DNA of 64,000 nucleotides from DASXAI01 sp963798445. Its GTDB lineage: Bacteria > Actinomycetota > Acidimicrobiia > Acidimicrobiales > Ilumatobacteraceae. Both the position numbers and the translations under genes were made by a program. Below, piece by piece: positions 42,039 to 51,548 of the stretch (the stretch's first letter is position 1; each line of letters starts with the position of its first letter). The notes below the pieces were generated by a model. That model was given only the letters and a program-made list of their open reading frames with translations. It made no database searches and was not told where the DNA came from. Where the stretch lies: the NCBI GenBank assembly GCA_963798445.1, contig CAWCTH010000002.1, positions 930,001 to 994,000 of the forward strand. Reading direction: 5' to 3'.

Positions 42039-43670
42039 CTACCTGAACTCGATCCCCTTGAACCCCTGCTCGGCGGCCTCCGTGATGCGGCTCCGGAATT
42101 TGGGCGTGCCCCCGTTGTAGACCAGGTAGCGGATCTTGCCCCGCTCGTGGCCTTCGACGTTGGAGTTGTAACCCGTGAACCAGCCCTGCGCCTTGCGCAT
42201 CAGCATGATGCCGTAGAGCTTGGCCACGTGGGCGCTCCACTCGGCCTCGGCCTCGGGTGTGGCTTCCTCACGCGTGTAGTTGTTCTTCCACATGTACTGC
42301 ATCAGGTCGGTGCCCCAGTCCACACCCAACTCGATGCCGCGCGGGAAGTTCGTCGACGCCGAACCGCTTTGCGGGCCTGTCGGCATGATCATGTTGGGGA
42401 AGCCGCCGACTTGCATGCCGAAGTACGTCACCGGGCCGTCGGACCACTTGTCCGCGAGCTTCTGGCCGCCGACGCCGCGGATCTCCATGCGGTCGTACGA
42501 GCCGGTCACGGCGTCGAAGCCGGTGGCGTACACGATGATGTCGAACTCGTAGTCGCGCTCGCTCGTGCGAATCCCGTTCGCCAGGATGCGCTCGATGGGC
42601 GTCTCCTTGAGATCGACCAGGTGCACGTTGTCCCGGTTGTACGCCTCGTAGTACCGCGTCTCCAGGGGGACGCGCTGTACCCCGAAGCCGTGGTCCTTCG
42701 GGATCAGCTTCTCGGCCACGACCGGATCGTGCACCCGTGAGCGGATCTTGTCGGCGATGAACTCGGAGAACTCGGCGTTGGCTTCCTCGTTCATGAAGAT
42801 GTCGCGGAAGTTGGCCAGCCAGATGCCGAAGCCGGGCTCGCCGTACAGCTTCTCCCACATCGCCAGGCGCTCCTCGCGCGGCACCTCGAAGAACGGCCGG
42901 CGGTCCGGCTCGTGGAGGAAGCCGCCCGGCGTGCGGGCGCAGATCTCGAAGATCTCGTCGTAGCGGGTCTTGATGTCGGCCATCTCCTCGGCCGAGATCT
43001 CGGCGTTGTGCAGCGGTGCGCACCAGTTCGGGCGCCGCTGGAAGACCGTGAGCTCGCCCACCTTGTCGGCGATCTCACCGATCACCTGCACGCCCGTGGC
43101 ACCGGTGCCGATCACGGCCACCCGCTTGCCCTCCAGCTCCACCGGCTCCTGCGGCCAGTTGTAGGTGTGGAACGACTGGCCCTCGAAGGCGTCGATGCCG
43201 TCGTAGTTCGGCATGGTCGGTGCCGAGAGCAGCCCGATCGCTGTGATGAAGAAGCGGCAGCTCATCTCGCGGCCGTCGTCGAGCTGCAGCCGCCACAGGG
43301 TGGCATCGTCGTCCCACTCGGCCGACTCCACCGTGCAGCCGAACTGCATGTACTTGCGCAGGTCGAACTTGTCGACGACGTAGTTCAGGTAGCGGAGGTT
43401 CTCGGGCTGGCCGGAGAACCGCTCCTTCCAGTCCCATTCCTGCAACAGCTCCTGCGAGAAGGAGTAGCCGTAGGTGATGCTCTCCGAGTCGAACCGGGCG
43501 CCCGGGTAGCGGTTCCAGAACCAGGTACCGCCCAGGTCGGTGCCGCTCTCGAGCACGGTGGTGCTCACTCCCAGCTCGACCAGCCGGTACAGCTGGTAGA
43601 TGCCGCAGACCCCGGCGCCGATGATGATCGCTTCGTAGTCCGGCTCCCCTGCCACCGTGGCCTCACCCAT
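42039..43670 (-). CDS. Baeyer-Villiger-type flavin monooxygenase
   Basis: A 543-residue class B flavoprotein monooxygenase. The first Rossmann motif is GAGVCG (18-23), the BVMO fingerprint FxGxxxHxxxWP spans 162-173 (FEGQSFHTYNWP) and the NADPH motif GTGATG follows. It converts ketones to esters or lactones with NADPH and O2. AGGAGG 6 nt before ATG 43670 decides the start over 43712. Nearby SDR, amidase and CaiB genes suggest a local route that oxidises a ketone, then opens and activates the acid; this link is inferred. Confidence 0.92.
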   Translation of the reverse strand: MGEATVAGEPDYEAIIIGAGVCGIYQLYRLVELGVSTTVLESGTDLGGTWFWNRYPGARFDSESITYGYSFSQELLQEWDWKERFSGQPENLRYLNYVVDKFDLRKYMQFGCTVESAEWDDDATLWRLQLDDGREMSCRFFITAIGLLSAPTMPNYDGIDAFEGQSFHTYNWPQEPVELEGKRVAVIGTGATGVQVIGEIADKVGELTVFQRRPNWCAPLHNAEISAEEMADIKTRYDEIFEICARTPGGFLHEPDRRPFFEVPREERLAMWEKLYGEPGFGIWLANFRDIFMNEEANAEFSEFIADKIRSRVHDPVVAEKLIPKDHGFGVQRVPLETRYYEAYNRDNVHLVDLKETPIERILANGIRTSERDYEFDIIVYATGFDAVTGSYDRMEIRGVGGQKLADKWSDGPVTYFGMQVGGFPNMIMPTGPQSGSASTNFPRGIELGVDWGTDLMQYMWKNNYTREEATPEAEAEWSAHVAKLYGIMLMRKAQGWFTGYNSNVEGHERGKIRYLVYNGGTPKFRSRITEAAEQGFKGIEFR

Positions 43671-43783
43671 GTGATCCTCCTGTTCGCCGAGTGCAGAGCC
43701 CCCTGCACCCACGACGTCACGACCTGTGCGCTACTCCCATCGTATGAGCCGCGGGCTCCCGACCCCCTACCCGGCGGCCTCTC

Positions 43784-44521
43784 TCATGCCATCGTCAGGC
43801 CGCCTGACACCGACAGCGTTTGCCCCGTGATGTAGCCCGCCGCGTCCGAGGCGAGGAACGCCACGACCGGGGCGATGTCGTCCGGTTGGCCGGTCCGGCG
43901 CATCGGGATCGCCTTGGCCAACGACTCGTACAGCCGCTGGCTGTAGGCCGCGACCTGGTCGAGCAGCGCCGTCTCGGTGGGGCCAGGACAGACACAGTTC
44001 ACCGTCACCGCCGCCCGCGCCACCTCGCGGGCGAGGGCCTTGCTGAAGGCGACGACCGCCCCCTTGCTGCCCGAGTAGACCGCTTCGCCCGACGAGCCGA
44101 CCCTGGCGGCGTCGGAGGCGATGTTCACGATGCGACCCCATCCTCGCTCCACCATGCCCGGCGCCAGGGAGAAGCAGGTGTTCAGCTGCCCCCGGTAGTT
44201 CACCGCAATGACCCGGTTCCAGTCGTTGGGATCGCTGTCCAGGAACGGACCGATGACGTCGATCCCGGCGTTGTTCACGAGCACGCCGACCGGCCCCAGG
44301 GCCGCTTCCGTGGCGGCGGCCGCCGATCGGACGCTGTCCAGATCGGCCACGTCGACGGCAACACCAAGTCCTGCCGCGAAGGTGCTCGCCGCCGCGGTGG
44401 CCTTGGCTCCGTCCATGTCCCACACGGCGACGGCGCAGCCATCGACCGCCAGTGCGTCGGCGATGGCCTTGCCGATTCCCTGTGCCCCTCCGGTCACCAC
44501 GGCGACTCGCCCTACGGACAC
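43784..44521 (-). CDS. Short-chain dehydrogenase/reductase
   Basis: A 245-residue classical SDR. The NAD(P) site is TGGAQGIG, the structural NNAGI is present, and the catalytic pair is YSGSK. It ends with YITGQTLSVSGGLTMA. GTG 44521 follows GGAGGAGTTG; the frame runs further upstream into antisense of the amidase, which I reject. It sits 14 bp downstream of the amidase stop on the same strand and is probably co-transcribed with it. WDMDGA after the second strand suggests a preference for NAD. Confidence 0.9.
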   Translation of the reverse strand: MSVGRVAVVTGGAQGIGKAIADALAVDGCAVAVWDMDGAKATAAASTFAAGLGVAVDVADLDSVRSAAAATEAALGPVGVLVNNAGIDVIGPFLDSDPNDWNRVIAVNYRGQLNTCFSLAPGMVERGWGRIVNIASDAARVGSSGEAVYSGSKGAVVAFSKALAREVARAAVTVNCVCPGPTETALLDQVAAYSQRLYESLAKAIPMRRTGQPDDIAPVVAFLASDAAGYITGQTLSVSGGLTMA

Positions 44522-44535
44522 CAACTCCTCCAGAC

Positions 44536-45951
44536 CTAGGCTTGGACAGGATCGATGGGCGTGTCCAGTCCCAGCGCCGCCTCGACGGCTTCTGCGGCGG
44601 TGAGGGTCTTGTCGTCGGCGAACCGGTCGCCGGTGAGCAGCACCCCGACGGGCAGCCCGTCGACCAACCCTGCGGGCACGGCCGCCGACGGCAGGCCCAA
44701 CACGTTGGCGTGCATCACACATCGCATCATCGTGATCGTGGCGGCGGCGTGCTCGGGCGTGGCGGCGTCCCAACCGTGCTCGAACGGCAGCTCGGTCCAG
44801 GTCGGGGTCAGGACCAGATCGACGGAGGTGAACCACGTCGCCCAGTCCCGCATGATCGACTGACGGGCCATCAGGACCTCGGTGTAGCTGCCGAGGTCGA
44901 GCACGGGCCACGCGTCGAGGAAGGTGCCGAGGAAGCGGTTGGCGTCGTCGGACATCAGCGGGCCGATCTGCGGCTGCAGCATGCGGATGTCGGCCACGAT
45001 GAACTTGGTCCACACCTCGATGGCCTCCTCGAAGCGAGGCGGGATCGCATCCACCAGCTCGTAGCCGGCGGCGGCCAGCGCATCCGCCGCCGCCCTGACC
45101 CGATCCGCCACCCGAGCGTCGGTCGGCCCGCCGGGCGGCTCAGGCAGTACCGCCACCCGCAACGGGCGACCGCGGGGCGGCGGCGAGTCGAGGGGCGCCG
45201 GCACGGAGTAGGGATCGCGGGGATGGCGCCCGGCGAGCACCTCCAGCCCGAGCCGGACGTCGGCCACGCGCCGGGCCATCGGTCCCTCGACCGGCATGAG
45301 TTGGAACGACGCAGGACCATCGGCGCCGGGGATGAGCGTGCAGCTCGGCACGCGGCCGTGCGACGGCTTCAACGACGCGATGCCGCAACACGTCGCCGGG
45401 TTGCGCAGCGAGCCGCCGATGTCGTTGCCGAGGCCGATGGGGCTCATCCCGGCGGCGAGCGCCGACCCCTCGCCACCCGACGATCCGCCGGCGGTGCGGT
45501 CGAGGTTCCACGGGTTCCGCGTCAGCCCGAAGAGGCCGGAGTCCGTGTGGACCCGCAGGGCCATGTCGGGGCAGTTGGTGCGGGCGATCGGGATGGCGCC
45601 CGCGGCGCGCATGCGCTCGACGACCGGCGAGTCGAGCGGCGGCAGGGCGTCGGCCAGCGCCGGCAGACCCCAGTTGGTCGAGCAACCCACCAAGTCGATG
45701 TTCTGCTTCACCGTGAACGGCACGCCATGGAGGGGCCCGAGCGCGTCGCCGGCGGCAACCGCCCGGTCGGCCGCCGCCGCTCCGGCGCGGGCCTCGTCGG
45801 CCAGCACGCGTGTCACCGCGTTCAGGGCGGGGTTCACCGCCTCGATACGACCGAGGTGCGCCTCGATCACCTCGACCGACGACACCTCCCGCTTGGCGAT
45901 CATCGCGGCCTGCGCCCGTGCGTCCAGGCGCCACAGATCATTCGTGCCCAT
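44536..45951 (-). CDS. Amidase (amidase signature family)
   Basis: A 471-residue amidase with the Ser-cisSer-Lys triad readable as K82 (FTVKQN), S157 (AGGSSGGE) and S181 (NDIGGSLR). The C-terminus PAGLVDGLPVGVLLTG is typical. These enzymes hydrolyse aliphatic or aromatic amides and nitrile-derived amides to acids. ATG 45951 follows GAGAGGGGGAT. The open frame continues to 47250, but that is antisense to the CaiB gene. It is divergent from that CaiB gene with a 102-bp gap. Confidence 0.92.
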   Translation of the reverse strand: MGTNDLWRLDARAQAAMIAKREVSSVEVIEAHLGRIEAVNPALNAVTRVLADEARAGAAAADRAVAAGDALGPLHGVPFTVKQNIDLVGCSTNWGLPALADALPPLDSPVVERMRAAGAIPIARTNCPDMALRVHTDSGLFGLTRNPWNLDRTAGGSSGGEGSALAAGMSPIGLGNDIGGSLRNPATCCGIASLKPSHGRVPSCTLIPGADGPASFQLMPVEGPMARRVADVRLGLEVLAGRHPRDPYSVPAPLDSPPPRGRPLRVAVLPEPPGGPTDARVADRVRAAADALAAAGYELVDAIPPRFEEAIEVWTKFIVADIRMLQPQIGPLMSDDANRFLGTFLDAWPVLDLGSYTEVLMARQSIMRDWATWFTSVDLVLTPTWTELPFEHGWDAATPEHAAATITMMRCVMHANVLGLPSAAVPAGLVDGLPVGVLLTGDRFADDKTLTAAEAVEAALGLDTPIDPVQA

Positions 45952-46053
45952 CGACCATCCCCCTCTCCCCTGCCGCGGGACCTTAACCCGTGGGACGGGG
46001 GCCCGGTCGCCGTTGTCGTCGGGCGGCGCGCGACGGTTAGCTTGGCGGCCACC

Positions 46054-47241
46054 ATGGGGAGCCCGCCGCCGCTCGAAGGCATCCGAGTGCTGGATCTGTC
46101 GCGCGTCATCGCCGGGCCGCTGTGCACGCAGCAGCTCGCCGACCTCGGAGCCGATGTCATCAAGGTCGAGCATCCGGTGACGGGCGACGAGACCCGGACC
46201 CGGTCGCCTCGCGGTGATCGCCGCGGCGCGATGTTCCTCGCGTTCAACCGCTCCAAGCGCAGCATCGCCATCGACCTGACGCTCCCGGCCGGTCAGGAGC
46301 TGGCGCGGCGGCTGGCGGCGGCCTGCGACGTCGTGGTCGAGAACTTCCGGCCCGGGGTGATGGATCGCCTCGGCCTCGGTGCGGCGCAGCTCCGCGCCGC
46401 CGATCCGGCGCTGGTCTACGTGTCGATCTCGGCCTACGGCTCGTACGGTCCGTTCTCGTCGCGGCCGGGTTTCGACCCCGTCCTCCAGGCGGAGTCGGGG
46501 ATGATGGCGCTGACCGGGCCGATCGGCGGAGGCCCCACCCGTCATCCGCTCTCGATCATCGACACGTTGACGGCGGCCCACGCCACATCGGCCATCTGTG
46601 CAGCGCTGCTCGGGCGGCAGCGGCACGGCCACGGCGACTTCATCGACCTGTGCCTGCTCGATACCGCCATCAGCGCGCTCGGCAACATCGGCCTGCAGTA
46701 CCTGACCGACGGCCGCGTGCCCGAACGCTCCGGCAACCGTCACGTCGTCGCCGCGCCCATCGACCTGTTCGAGACGGCGACCGAGCCGATCTACCTCGCC
46801 ATGGCGACGGACCGGCTGTTCGCCGACTTCTGCCGCGTCATCGGGCGGGCCGACCTGATCGACGACGAGAAGTTCGCGACGCCGTCGGGGCGGTCCCGCA
46901 ACCGCGATGCGCTGAAGGTCGAGATCGAGAGCGCGCTCATGTCGCGGCCGGCCGTCGAGTGGCTGCCGCAGATGGACCACCTGCCGGCGGGCGCCGTGCG
47001 CACGGTCGACCAGGCGCTGCACGCACCCGAGGTGCTGGAGCGCGACATGGTGCGTCACATCACCGAGGGCGACCACGAGATCGCGGTGCTCGGCACCCCG
47101 TTCAAGTTCACTGACACCGCGCTGGGCGAGTTCCGGCCCCCGCCGCTGCTGGGCGAGCACACTGACGACGTCCTCGCGTCCGTGCTGACGATGGGCCAGG
47201 CCGACATCGAGCAACTCCGGCGCGACGGCGTCGTCGTCTGA
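46054..47241 (+). CDS. CaiB/BaiF family CoA-transferase
   Basis: A 395-residue class III CoA-transferase with LEGIRVLDLSRVIAGPLCTQQLADLG at the start, NRSKRSI, VVENFRPGVMDRLG and the catalytic Asp D170 in LSIIDTLTAAH. The acid it activates is unknown. A TAGCTT box ends 10 nt before ATG 46054, so the leader is very short. The stop overlaps the next start by one base (TGATG), coupling it to the flavoprotein. Confidence 0.9.
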   Translation: MGSPPPLEGIRVLDLSRVIAGPLCTQQLADLGADVIKVEHPVTGDETRTRSPRGDRRGAMFLAFNRSKRSIAIDLTLPAGQELARRLAAACDVVVENFRPGVMDRLGLGAAQLRAADPALVYVSISAYGSYGPFSSRPGFDPVLQAESGMMALTGPIGGGPTRHPLSIIDTLTAAHATSAICAALLGRQRHGHGDFIDLCLLDTAISALGNIGLQYLTDGRVPERSGNRHVVAAPIDLFETATEPIYLAMATDRLFADFCRVIGRADLIDDEKFATPSGRSRNRDALKVEIESALMSRPAVEWLPQMDHLPAGAVRTVDQALHAPEVLERDMVRHITEGDHEIAVLGTPFKFTDTALGEFRPPPLLGEHTDDVLASVLTMGQADIEQLRRDGVVV

Positions 47242-48404
47242 TGGTGGCATCGGTGGAGCTTCGTCAGGACCTGTTCGCGCGGATCGATGCGATCGCGCCG
47301 GTACTGGCCGACGACATCGCGCTCGGGGAGGAACTACGCCGGCTTCCCGACACGACAGTGTCGGCGCTGCGCGACGCGGGGCTGCTGAGGTTGAAGGTGC
47401 CGGCCGTGCTGGGCGGCGACGAGGCCGATCCCGACTTGCAGTTCGAAGTGTTCGAGCGGGTCGCGCTGACGAACGCGTCCGCCGGCTGGTGCCTGTTCAT
47501 CTACGCCGATTCGGTCGGCATGGTCTGTGCCCGCCTCCCCGACGCCGGCCTCGAGCGGCTGCTGGACACGGGCGCCGTGCCGGTCGTGTGCGGCGGCGGC
47601 GGCCTGCGCCCGGGCATGTTGCAGCCCGTCCCCGGCGGCTACCGCCTGACCGGGCGCTTCCGGTACGGCAGCGGCATGGACGCGGCGGCGTGGGTCCTGC
47701 TCCAAGGCTTCGTCACCGATGCCGACGGCGCAGCGCCAAAGGTGCGCGTGTGCGTGGTGCCGCGCGACGCCATCGAGGTCGAGGACACCTGGCACGTGCT
47801 GGGCATGCGCGCCACCGGCAGCAACGACTTCGCCGTCAACGACGTGTTCGTGCCCGAGGAGATGACCTATCCGCCCGCGATACCGCCGCGCCGCGGCGGC
47901 CGGATGTACCGCACCGGGATCGTCGGCTACCTCGGTTACCCGGTGCCCGCCGTGACCCTCGCCATCGCTCGGCGCGCCTTGGACGAACTGACGAGGTTGG
48001 CGCCGAACCTCACGCGCGGCTACACCCGGCCACAGGTGCTGGCGTCCCGAGCCACCTTTCAGAGCTTCCTCGGTGCCGCCGACCAGCGCCTGAAGGCGGC
48101 CCGAGCGCTGATGATGGCGGACGGCATCAACCTGATGAACCTCGCGGAGCAAGGCGTCACGGATCTGCGCGGCGTCGAAGCCGGCACGCGGGCGGCGGGC
48201 GCCTTCGCCGTGCGCACGGCATCGGATGTGCTGGCCGACACGGTGCGGTTCGCCGGCGGCTCGGCGCTGCGGCAGGGCACGGTGTTCGAGCGGGCGGTGC
48301 GGGACCTCACCGTCGCCGCCAGCCACCTGTTGGTGAACGAGTCGGCCTACGAGAACCACGCCCAGTTCCTCTTGGGCATCGCCGGAGCCGACCCGCTGGC
48401 CTGA
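47241..48404 (+). CDS. Acyl-CoA dehydrogenase-fold flavoprotein (hydroxylase-like)
   Basis: A 387-residue protein with the acyl-CoA dehydrogenase fold. The N-terminal helices, WHVLGMRATGSNDFAVNDVFVP in the beta domain and a C-terminal bundle with GGSALRQGTVFERAVRDL are seen. The catalytic Glu segment FEGTxEIQ is missing, as in the HsaA-like monooxygenases, so hydroxylation rather than dehydrogenation is likely. It is coupled to the upstream CaiB gene, which suggests a CoA-thioester substrate. It is similar in type to the product at 1488-2681. Confidence 0.78.
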   Translation: MVASVELRQDLFARIDAIAPVLADDIALGEELRRLPDTTVSALRDAGLLRLKVPAVLGGDEADPDLQFEVFERVALTNASAGWCLFIYADSVGMVCARLPDAGLERLLDTGAVPVVCGGGGLRPGMLQPVPGGYRLTGRFRYGSGMDAAAWVLLQGFVTDADGAAPKVRVCVVPRDAIEVEDTWHVLGMRATGSNDFAVNDVFVPEEMTYPPAIPPRRGGRMYRTGIVGYLGYPVPAVTLAIARRALDELTRLAPNLTRGYTRPQVLASRATFQSFLGAADQRLKAARALMMADGINLMNLAEQGVTDLRGVEAGTRAAGAFAVRTASDVLADTVRFAGGSALRQGTVFERAVRDLTVAASHLLVNESAYENHAQFLLGIAGADPLA

Positions 48405-48452
48405 GCGCGTGAGCACAGCGAGCGGACCGGGGAGAAAACGGCGGCTCGATGT

Positions 48453-48458
48453 TATGGT
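48453..48458 (+). promoter_or_regulatory. -10 box TATGGT of a leaderless promoter
   Basis: TATGGT is followed by 6 nt (CCGCTC) and ATG 48465; no ribosome binding site is present. Confidence 0.5.
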
Positions 48459-48464
48459 CCGCTC

Positions 48465-49697
48465 ATGACGACCTCGCCCGAAGCTGTCGGCATGAGCACC
48501 GATCGGCTCCAACGAATCGATCCGGTCATGCAGTCCGTCGTCGATCAGGGCGGCTTTGCCGGACTGAGCGTGATGATCGCCCGTCGTGGCCAGATCATCT
48601 TCAGCGCTCAATACGGCCACCGCGACAAAGAGTCCGGCTTGGCGATGACGGACGACACGATCTTTCGCATCTACTCGATGACGAAGCCGATCGTCAGCAC
48701 CGCGCTGATGATCCTGTTCGAAGAGGGCCGGTTCCGGCTGACGGATCCGGTGGCCAAGTACATCCCCGCCTTCGGTGCCACCAAGGTGCTGGCCGGCGAC
48801 GGCAGCCTGGTCGAGCCGCTACGCCCCATGTTCGTGCGCGACCTGCTGACGCACACCAGCGGGTTGACCTACGACTTCATGCAGGATTCGCCGGTCTCCG
48901 AGCTGTATCGCGACGCCCGGCTCATGAACGACCCCAGCCGGTCGCTCGAGACGTTGATCGCGGACCTGGCTCAGCTGCCCCTGGCGTTTCAACCCGGTGC
49001 GCGCTGGCACTACAGCCTCGGCATCGATGTCGCCGCGTACCTCGTCGAGGTCCTCTCGGGCCAGCCGCTCGGCCAGTTCCTGGAGGACCGGATGTTCGCG
49101 CCGCTCGGCATGACCGACACCGCGTTCGGCGTTCCTGCGGCCAACCTCGACCGTCTCGCCGCCATGTACGGCCTGCCCGATCTCTTCGCCAAGGGTCAGA
49201 CCTTCGGTGCCCTCTTCGAGGCGTGGACGAACGGGTTCAACCAGCGCAGCGACGTGTCCGACACGTACCCGACCGACGCTCCTGAGGTCTTCGTGCGGGG
49301 TGGGATCGGGTTGTACTCCACCATCGGCGATTACATGCGCTTCGCCCAGATGTTGTTGAACGACGGCGAACTGGACGGCACCCGGGTGCTCGGCCGCAAG
49401 ACCCTCAGCCTCATGCACAGCAACCATCTGCCGGCCGCGCTGTTGCCGTACGAGATCGGCGGCGCGCCGAACCCTGGCTTCGGCTTCGGGCTGGGTTCGC
49501 GGGTGGTGATGAACGTGGCCGAGACCGGCGGGCCTGGCTCCGTCGGGGAGTATGGCTGGGCCGGCGCGGCGAAGACCTACTACTGGGTCGACCCGCAGGA
49601 GGACCTGGTAGGCCTGTTCATGACCCAGTACATGGTGGGCTTCGACCTGCCGGAGCAGGATCTGCGCGCCCTCACGTATCAAGCCATCGTCGACTGA
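48465..49697 (+). CDS. Class C beta-lactamase-like serine hydrolase
   Basis: A 410-residue serine hydrolase of the beta-lactamase/EstB/transesterase family. The nucleophile motif SxxK is S71-MT-K74 and the catalytic Tyr is Y183 (WHYSLG). GWAGAAKTYYWVDP near the end replaces the third lactamase motif, as in esterase-type members. There is no signal peptide, so a cytoplasmic esterase or amidase is more likely than antibiotic resistance. It starts leaderless and is followed 27 nt later by the epimerase gene. Confidence 0.88.
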   Translation: MTTSPEAVGMSTDRLQRIDPVMQSVVDQGGFAGLSVMIARRGQIIFSAQYGHRDKESGLAMTDDTIFRIYSMTKPIVSTALMILFEEGRFRLTDPVAKYIPAFGATKVLAGDGSLVEPLRPMFVRDLLTHTSGLTYDFMQDSPVSELYRDARLMNDPSRSLETLIADLAQLPLAFQPGARWHYSLGIDVAAYLVEVLSGQPLGQFLEDRMFAPLGMTDTAFGVPAANLDRLAAMYGLPDLFAKGQTFGALFEAWTNGFNQRSDVSDTYPTDAPEVFVRGGIGLYSTIGDYMRFAQMLLNDGELDGTRVLGRKTLSLMHSNHLPAALLPYEIGGAPNPGFGFGLGSRVVMNVAETGGPGSVGEYGWAGAAKTYYWVDPQEDLVGLFMTQYMVGFDLPEQDLRALTYQAIVD

Positions 49698-49724
49698 AGG
49701 ACCGTTTGTCGTGGAGAGGAACCG

Positions 49725-50795
49725 ATGACTGCAGTACCGAAGGGTGGGGTCGTGGCCGTGACCGGCGCGGCCGGGTTCATCGGCGGCTGGGTGGTGAGCC
49801 GCCTGCTCGAGCGCGGCTACCGGGTGCGGGCGTGCGTTCGTGACGTGGACGCCGATTCGCGGGTGGGGTTCCTGAAGGAGATGGGCGCGTACTACTCCGG
49901 ACGGCTCACGCTGCACGCCGCCGACCTCGACAACGCCGGCTGCTTCGACGACGTCTTCGCCGGATGTGACGGTGTCGCCCACGTGTCCCACGTCAGCACC
50001 TACGACGATCCCGAGTACGTCAAGAGGACGTGCGACCACATCATCAACAGCGTCGAGACGTCGGGAACCGTGCGGCGCGTCCTGGTGACCTCGAGCGTGG
50101 CGGCGGTGATATCAGAGGCCGACATCAACGAGCTCGTGCGGCGCCCGGTGTTCGACGAGGACCGCTATCCCGACGAGTCGAATCCCAAGCGCACGCCCGA
50201 GCGCGGTCAGGGCTACTCGATGGGCAAGGTCATCGCGCAGCGGGCCTTCTCCGACGCCGCCGAGCGCAGCGGCCGATGGGATGCCATCACGGTGTGCCCG
50301 GCCGACAACGTGGGGCCAATCCAGTCGGCGCATCAGAAGGACGGCGGCCCGTGGCAACACTTGATCGAACGGATGCTGGAGGGCCGGTGCGAGATCTTCC
50401 AAGGCACCGGGCCGTACCGCCCCTGGATGACGGTGGACGTCCGCGACGACGCCGCCTGCCACGTCGGGCTCCTGGAGAGCGAAGCGGTCGCCAACGGTGA
50501 GCGGTACATCGCGTGGTCGACCGAGACGCGCAACTACGAGGACGTCTGTACGTCGATCGACCGGGTGCTGCCCGAGCTGCGCCACGACCCTGGCCCCATC
50601 GAGGACAACACGCCGGAGCGGTTGAAGGCGCGCGAAGCCGAGTTCCGGTCGATCTGGGCCGGCTGCATCTTGCGCAACGACCGCATCCGAGCCGTGGTGC
50701 CGATCACGTTCCGCCCGCTCGACGACTCGATCCGCGATTGCGTCGAGTCCCTTCTGGCGATCGCCGACGTCGTACCGAACCGCCGGCCCGCCTGA
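49725..50795 (+). CDS. NAD(P)-dependent epimerase/dehydratase (dihydroflavonol reductase-like)
   Basis: A 356-residue extended SDR. GAAGFIGGWVVSRLLERGYRV is the nucleotide-binding start, CVRDVD favours NADP, TSSVAAV carries the catalytic Ser/Thr strand and YSMGK the Tyr-Lys pair. It resembles dihydroflavonol-4-reductase-like and cinnamoyl-CoA-reductase-like enzymes that reduce aldehydes or ketones. GAGAGGAACCG precedes the ATG. It is likely in one unit with the serine hydrolase upstream. Confidence 0.88.
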   Translation: MTAVPKGGVVAVTGAAGFIGGWVVSRLLERGYRVRACVRDVDADSRVGFLKEMGAYYSGRLTLHAADLDNAGCFDDVFAGCDGVAHVSHVSTYDDPEYVKRTCDHIINSVETSGTVRRVLVTSSVAAVISEADINELVRRPVFDEDRYPDESNPKRTPERGQGYSMGKVIAQRAFSDAAERSGRWDAITVCPADNVGPIQSAHQKDGGPWQHLIERMLEGRCEIFQGTGPYRPWMTVDVRDDAACHVGLLESEAVANGERYIAWSTETRNYEDVCTSIDRVLPELRHDPGPIEDNTPERLKAREAEFRSIWAGCILRNDRIRAVVPITFRPLDDSIRDCVESLLAIADVVPNRRPA

Positions 50796-50883
50796 CGACT
50801 GGGCCGGCCAGGTGGTAAGGACAGCGACGGGTTCGGTTGCAGCGGCGATCGCCGGGCGCGTGCCGTGTGTGGCAGCGCCGTCG

Positions 50884-50993
50884 CCGGATAGGACCTGTTG
50901 CGTCGATGCCACGGTGGGTGACCATGCCTGCCGAGATTCTCGGTGCAGCTGTGCTTCTCGGTGCGTGAGAGCGTCAGATTTGCGGCGAAATCG
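50884..50993 (+). repeat. Dispersed intergenic repeat, copy 2
   Basis: Contains GATTCTCGGTGCAGCTGT, GCTTCTCGGTGC and TCAGATTTGCGGCGAA, the same blocks as at 1262-1345 and 63665-63790. Read on the other strand the part GACGC..CACGCACCGAGAAGCA also matches the tail of copy 3. It lies in a gene-poor stretch (50796-51225) with no other recognisable feature. Confidence 0.7.
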
Positions 50994-51225
50994 CGACAAG
51001 AACAAGCCGCCGCGCTCGCCATCGATCACGCCCCGTGACGACGAGCGGGTCCAATGGCGACCTGACGCCCGGATCGGTACCGACTCAGGGAACGGCACGT
51101 CGCCCGGGCGCGCAATTTCGACAACCCGACAGCGTCACCTGTCGCCGCGTGGCGGTGACGCTGTCGATTGCGGCATCCATCGTTCCCCGTACCCATCGAT
51201 TCATCAGTAGAGGCAGGATGTGCAG

Positions 51226-51363
51226 ATGCAGTTCGGCTTCGTGTTGCCCAACAACTGGGGTATCGAGGACGTCGGGGCGGTGGCCGGACTCGCCCGCCGG
51301 GCCGAGGACGCCGGCTTCGACTCGGTGTGGGTGAACCGAGCGTGCTCGTCATCTCCTACTTGA
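51226..51363 (+). pseudogene. N-terminal fragment of an LLM-class oxidoreductase
   Basis: MQFGFVLPNNWGIEDVGAVA followed by ARRAEDAGFDSVWVN is the start of a luciferase-like F420/flavin oxidoreductase. The frame then breaks and stops after 45 codons, where the family continues for about 250 residues. A matching C-terminal piece lies about 1.1 kb downstream at 52441-52736, beyond an antisense hydroxylase gene. AGGCAGG upstream looks like the old ribosome binding site. Confidence 0.7.
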
Positions 51364-51548
51364 ACCGCTAGCGCCCACGATGAAACCCTATGAACAGGGC
51401 AAACGCAGGGAAGAAGGCAAAGCGGGAAGTCGGGTACGTACCGATCTCCAAGGACCGCGATCTTCGACGCCTGGACAGCCGATCGTCGGCGAGGGGAGCG
51501 CGCTCCAACGGCGCAGTGGGTTATCCGGGCACGCCACTGGTCGTCGCG

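Noticed and set aside
44452..46053. N-terminal extension of the CaiB gene (929-residue frame)
   Set aside because: It is antisense to the amidase; the CaiB family start lies at ATG 46054.
45952..47250. N-terminal extension of the amidase (904-residue frame)
   Set aside because: It is antisense to CaiB; the amidase start at 45951 has a ribosome binding site.
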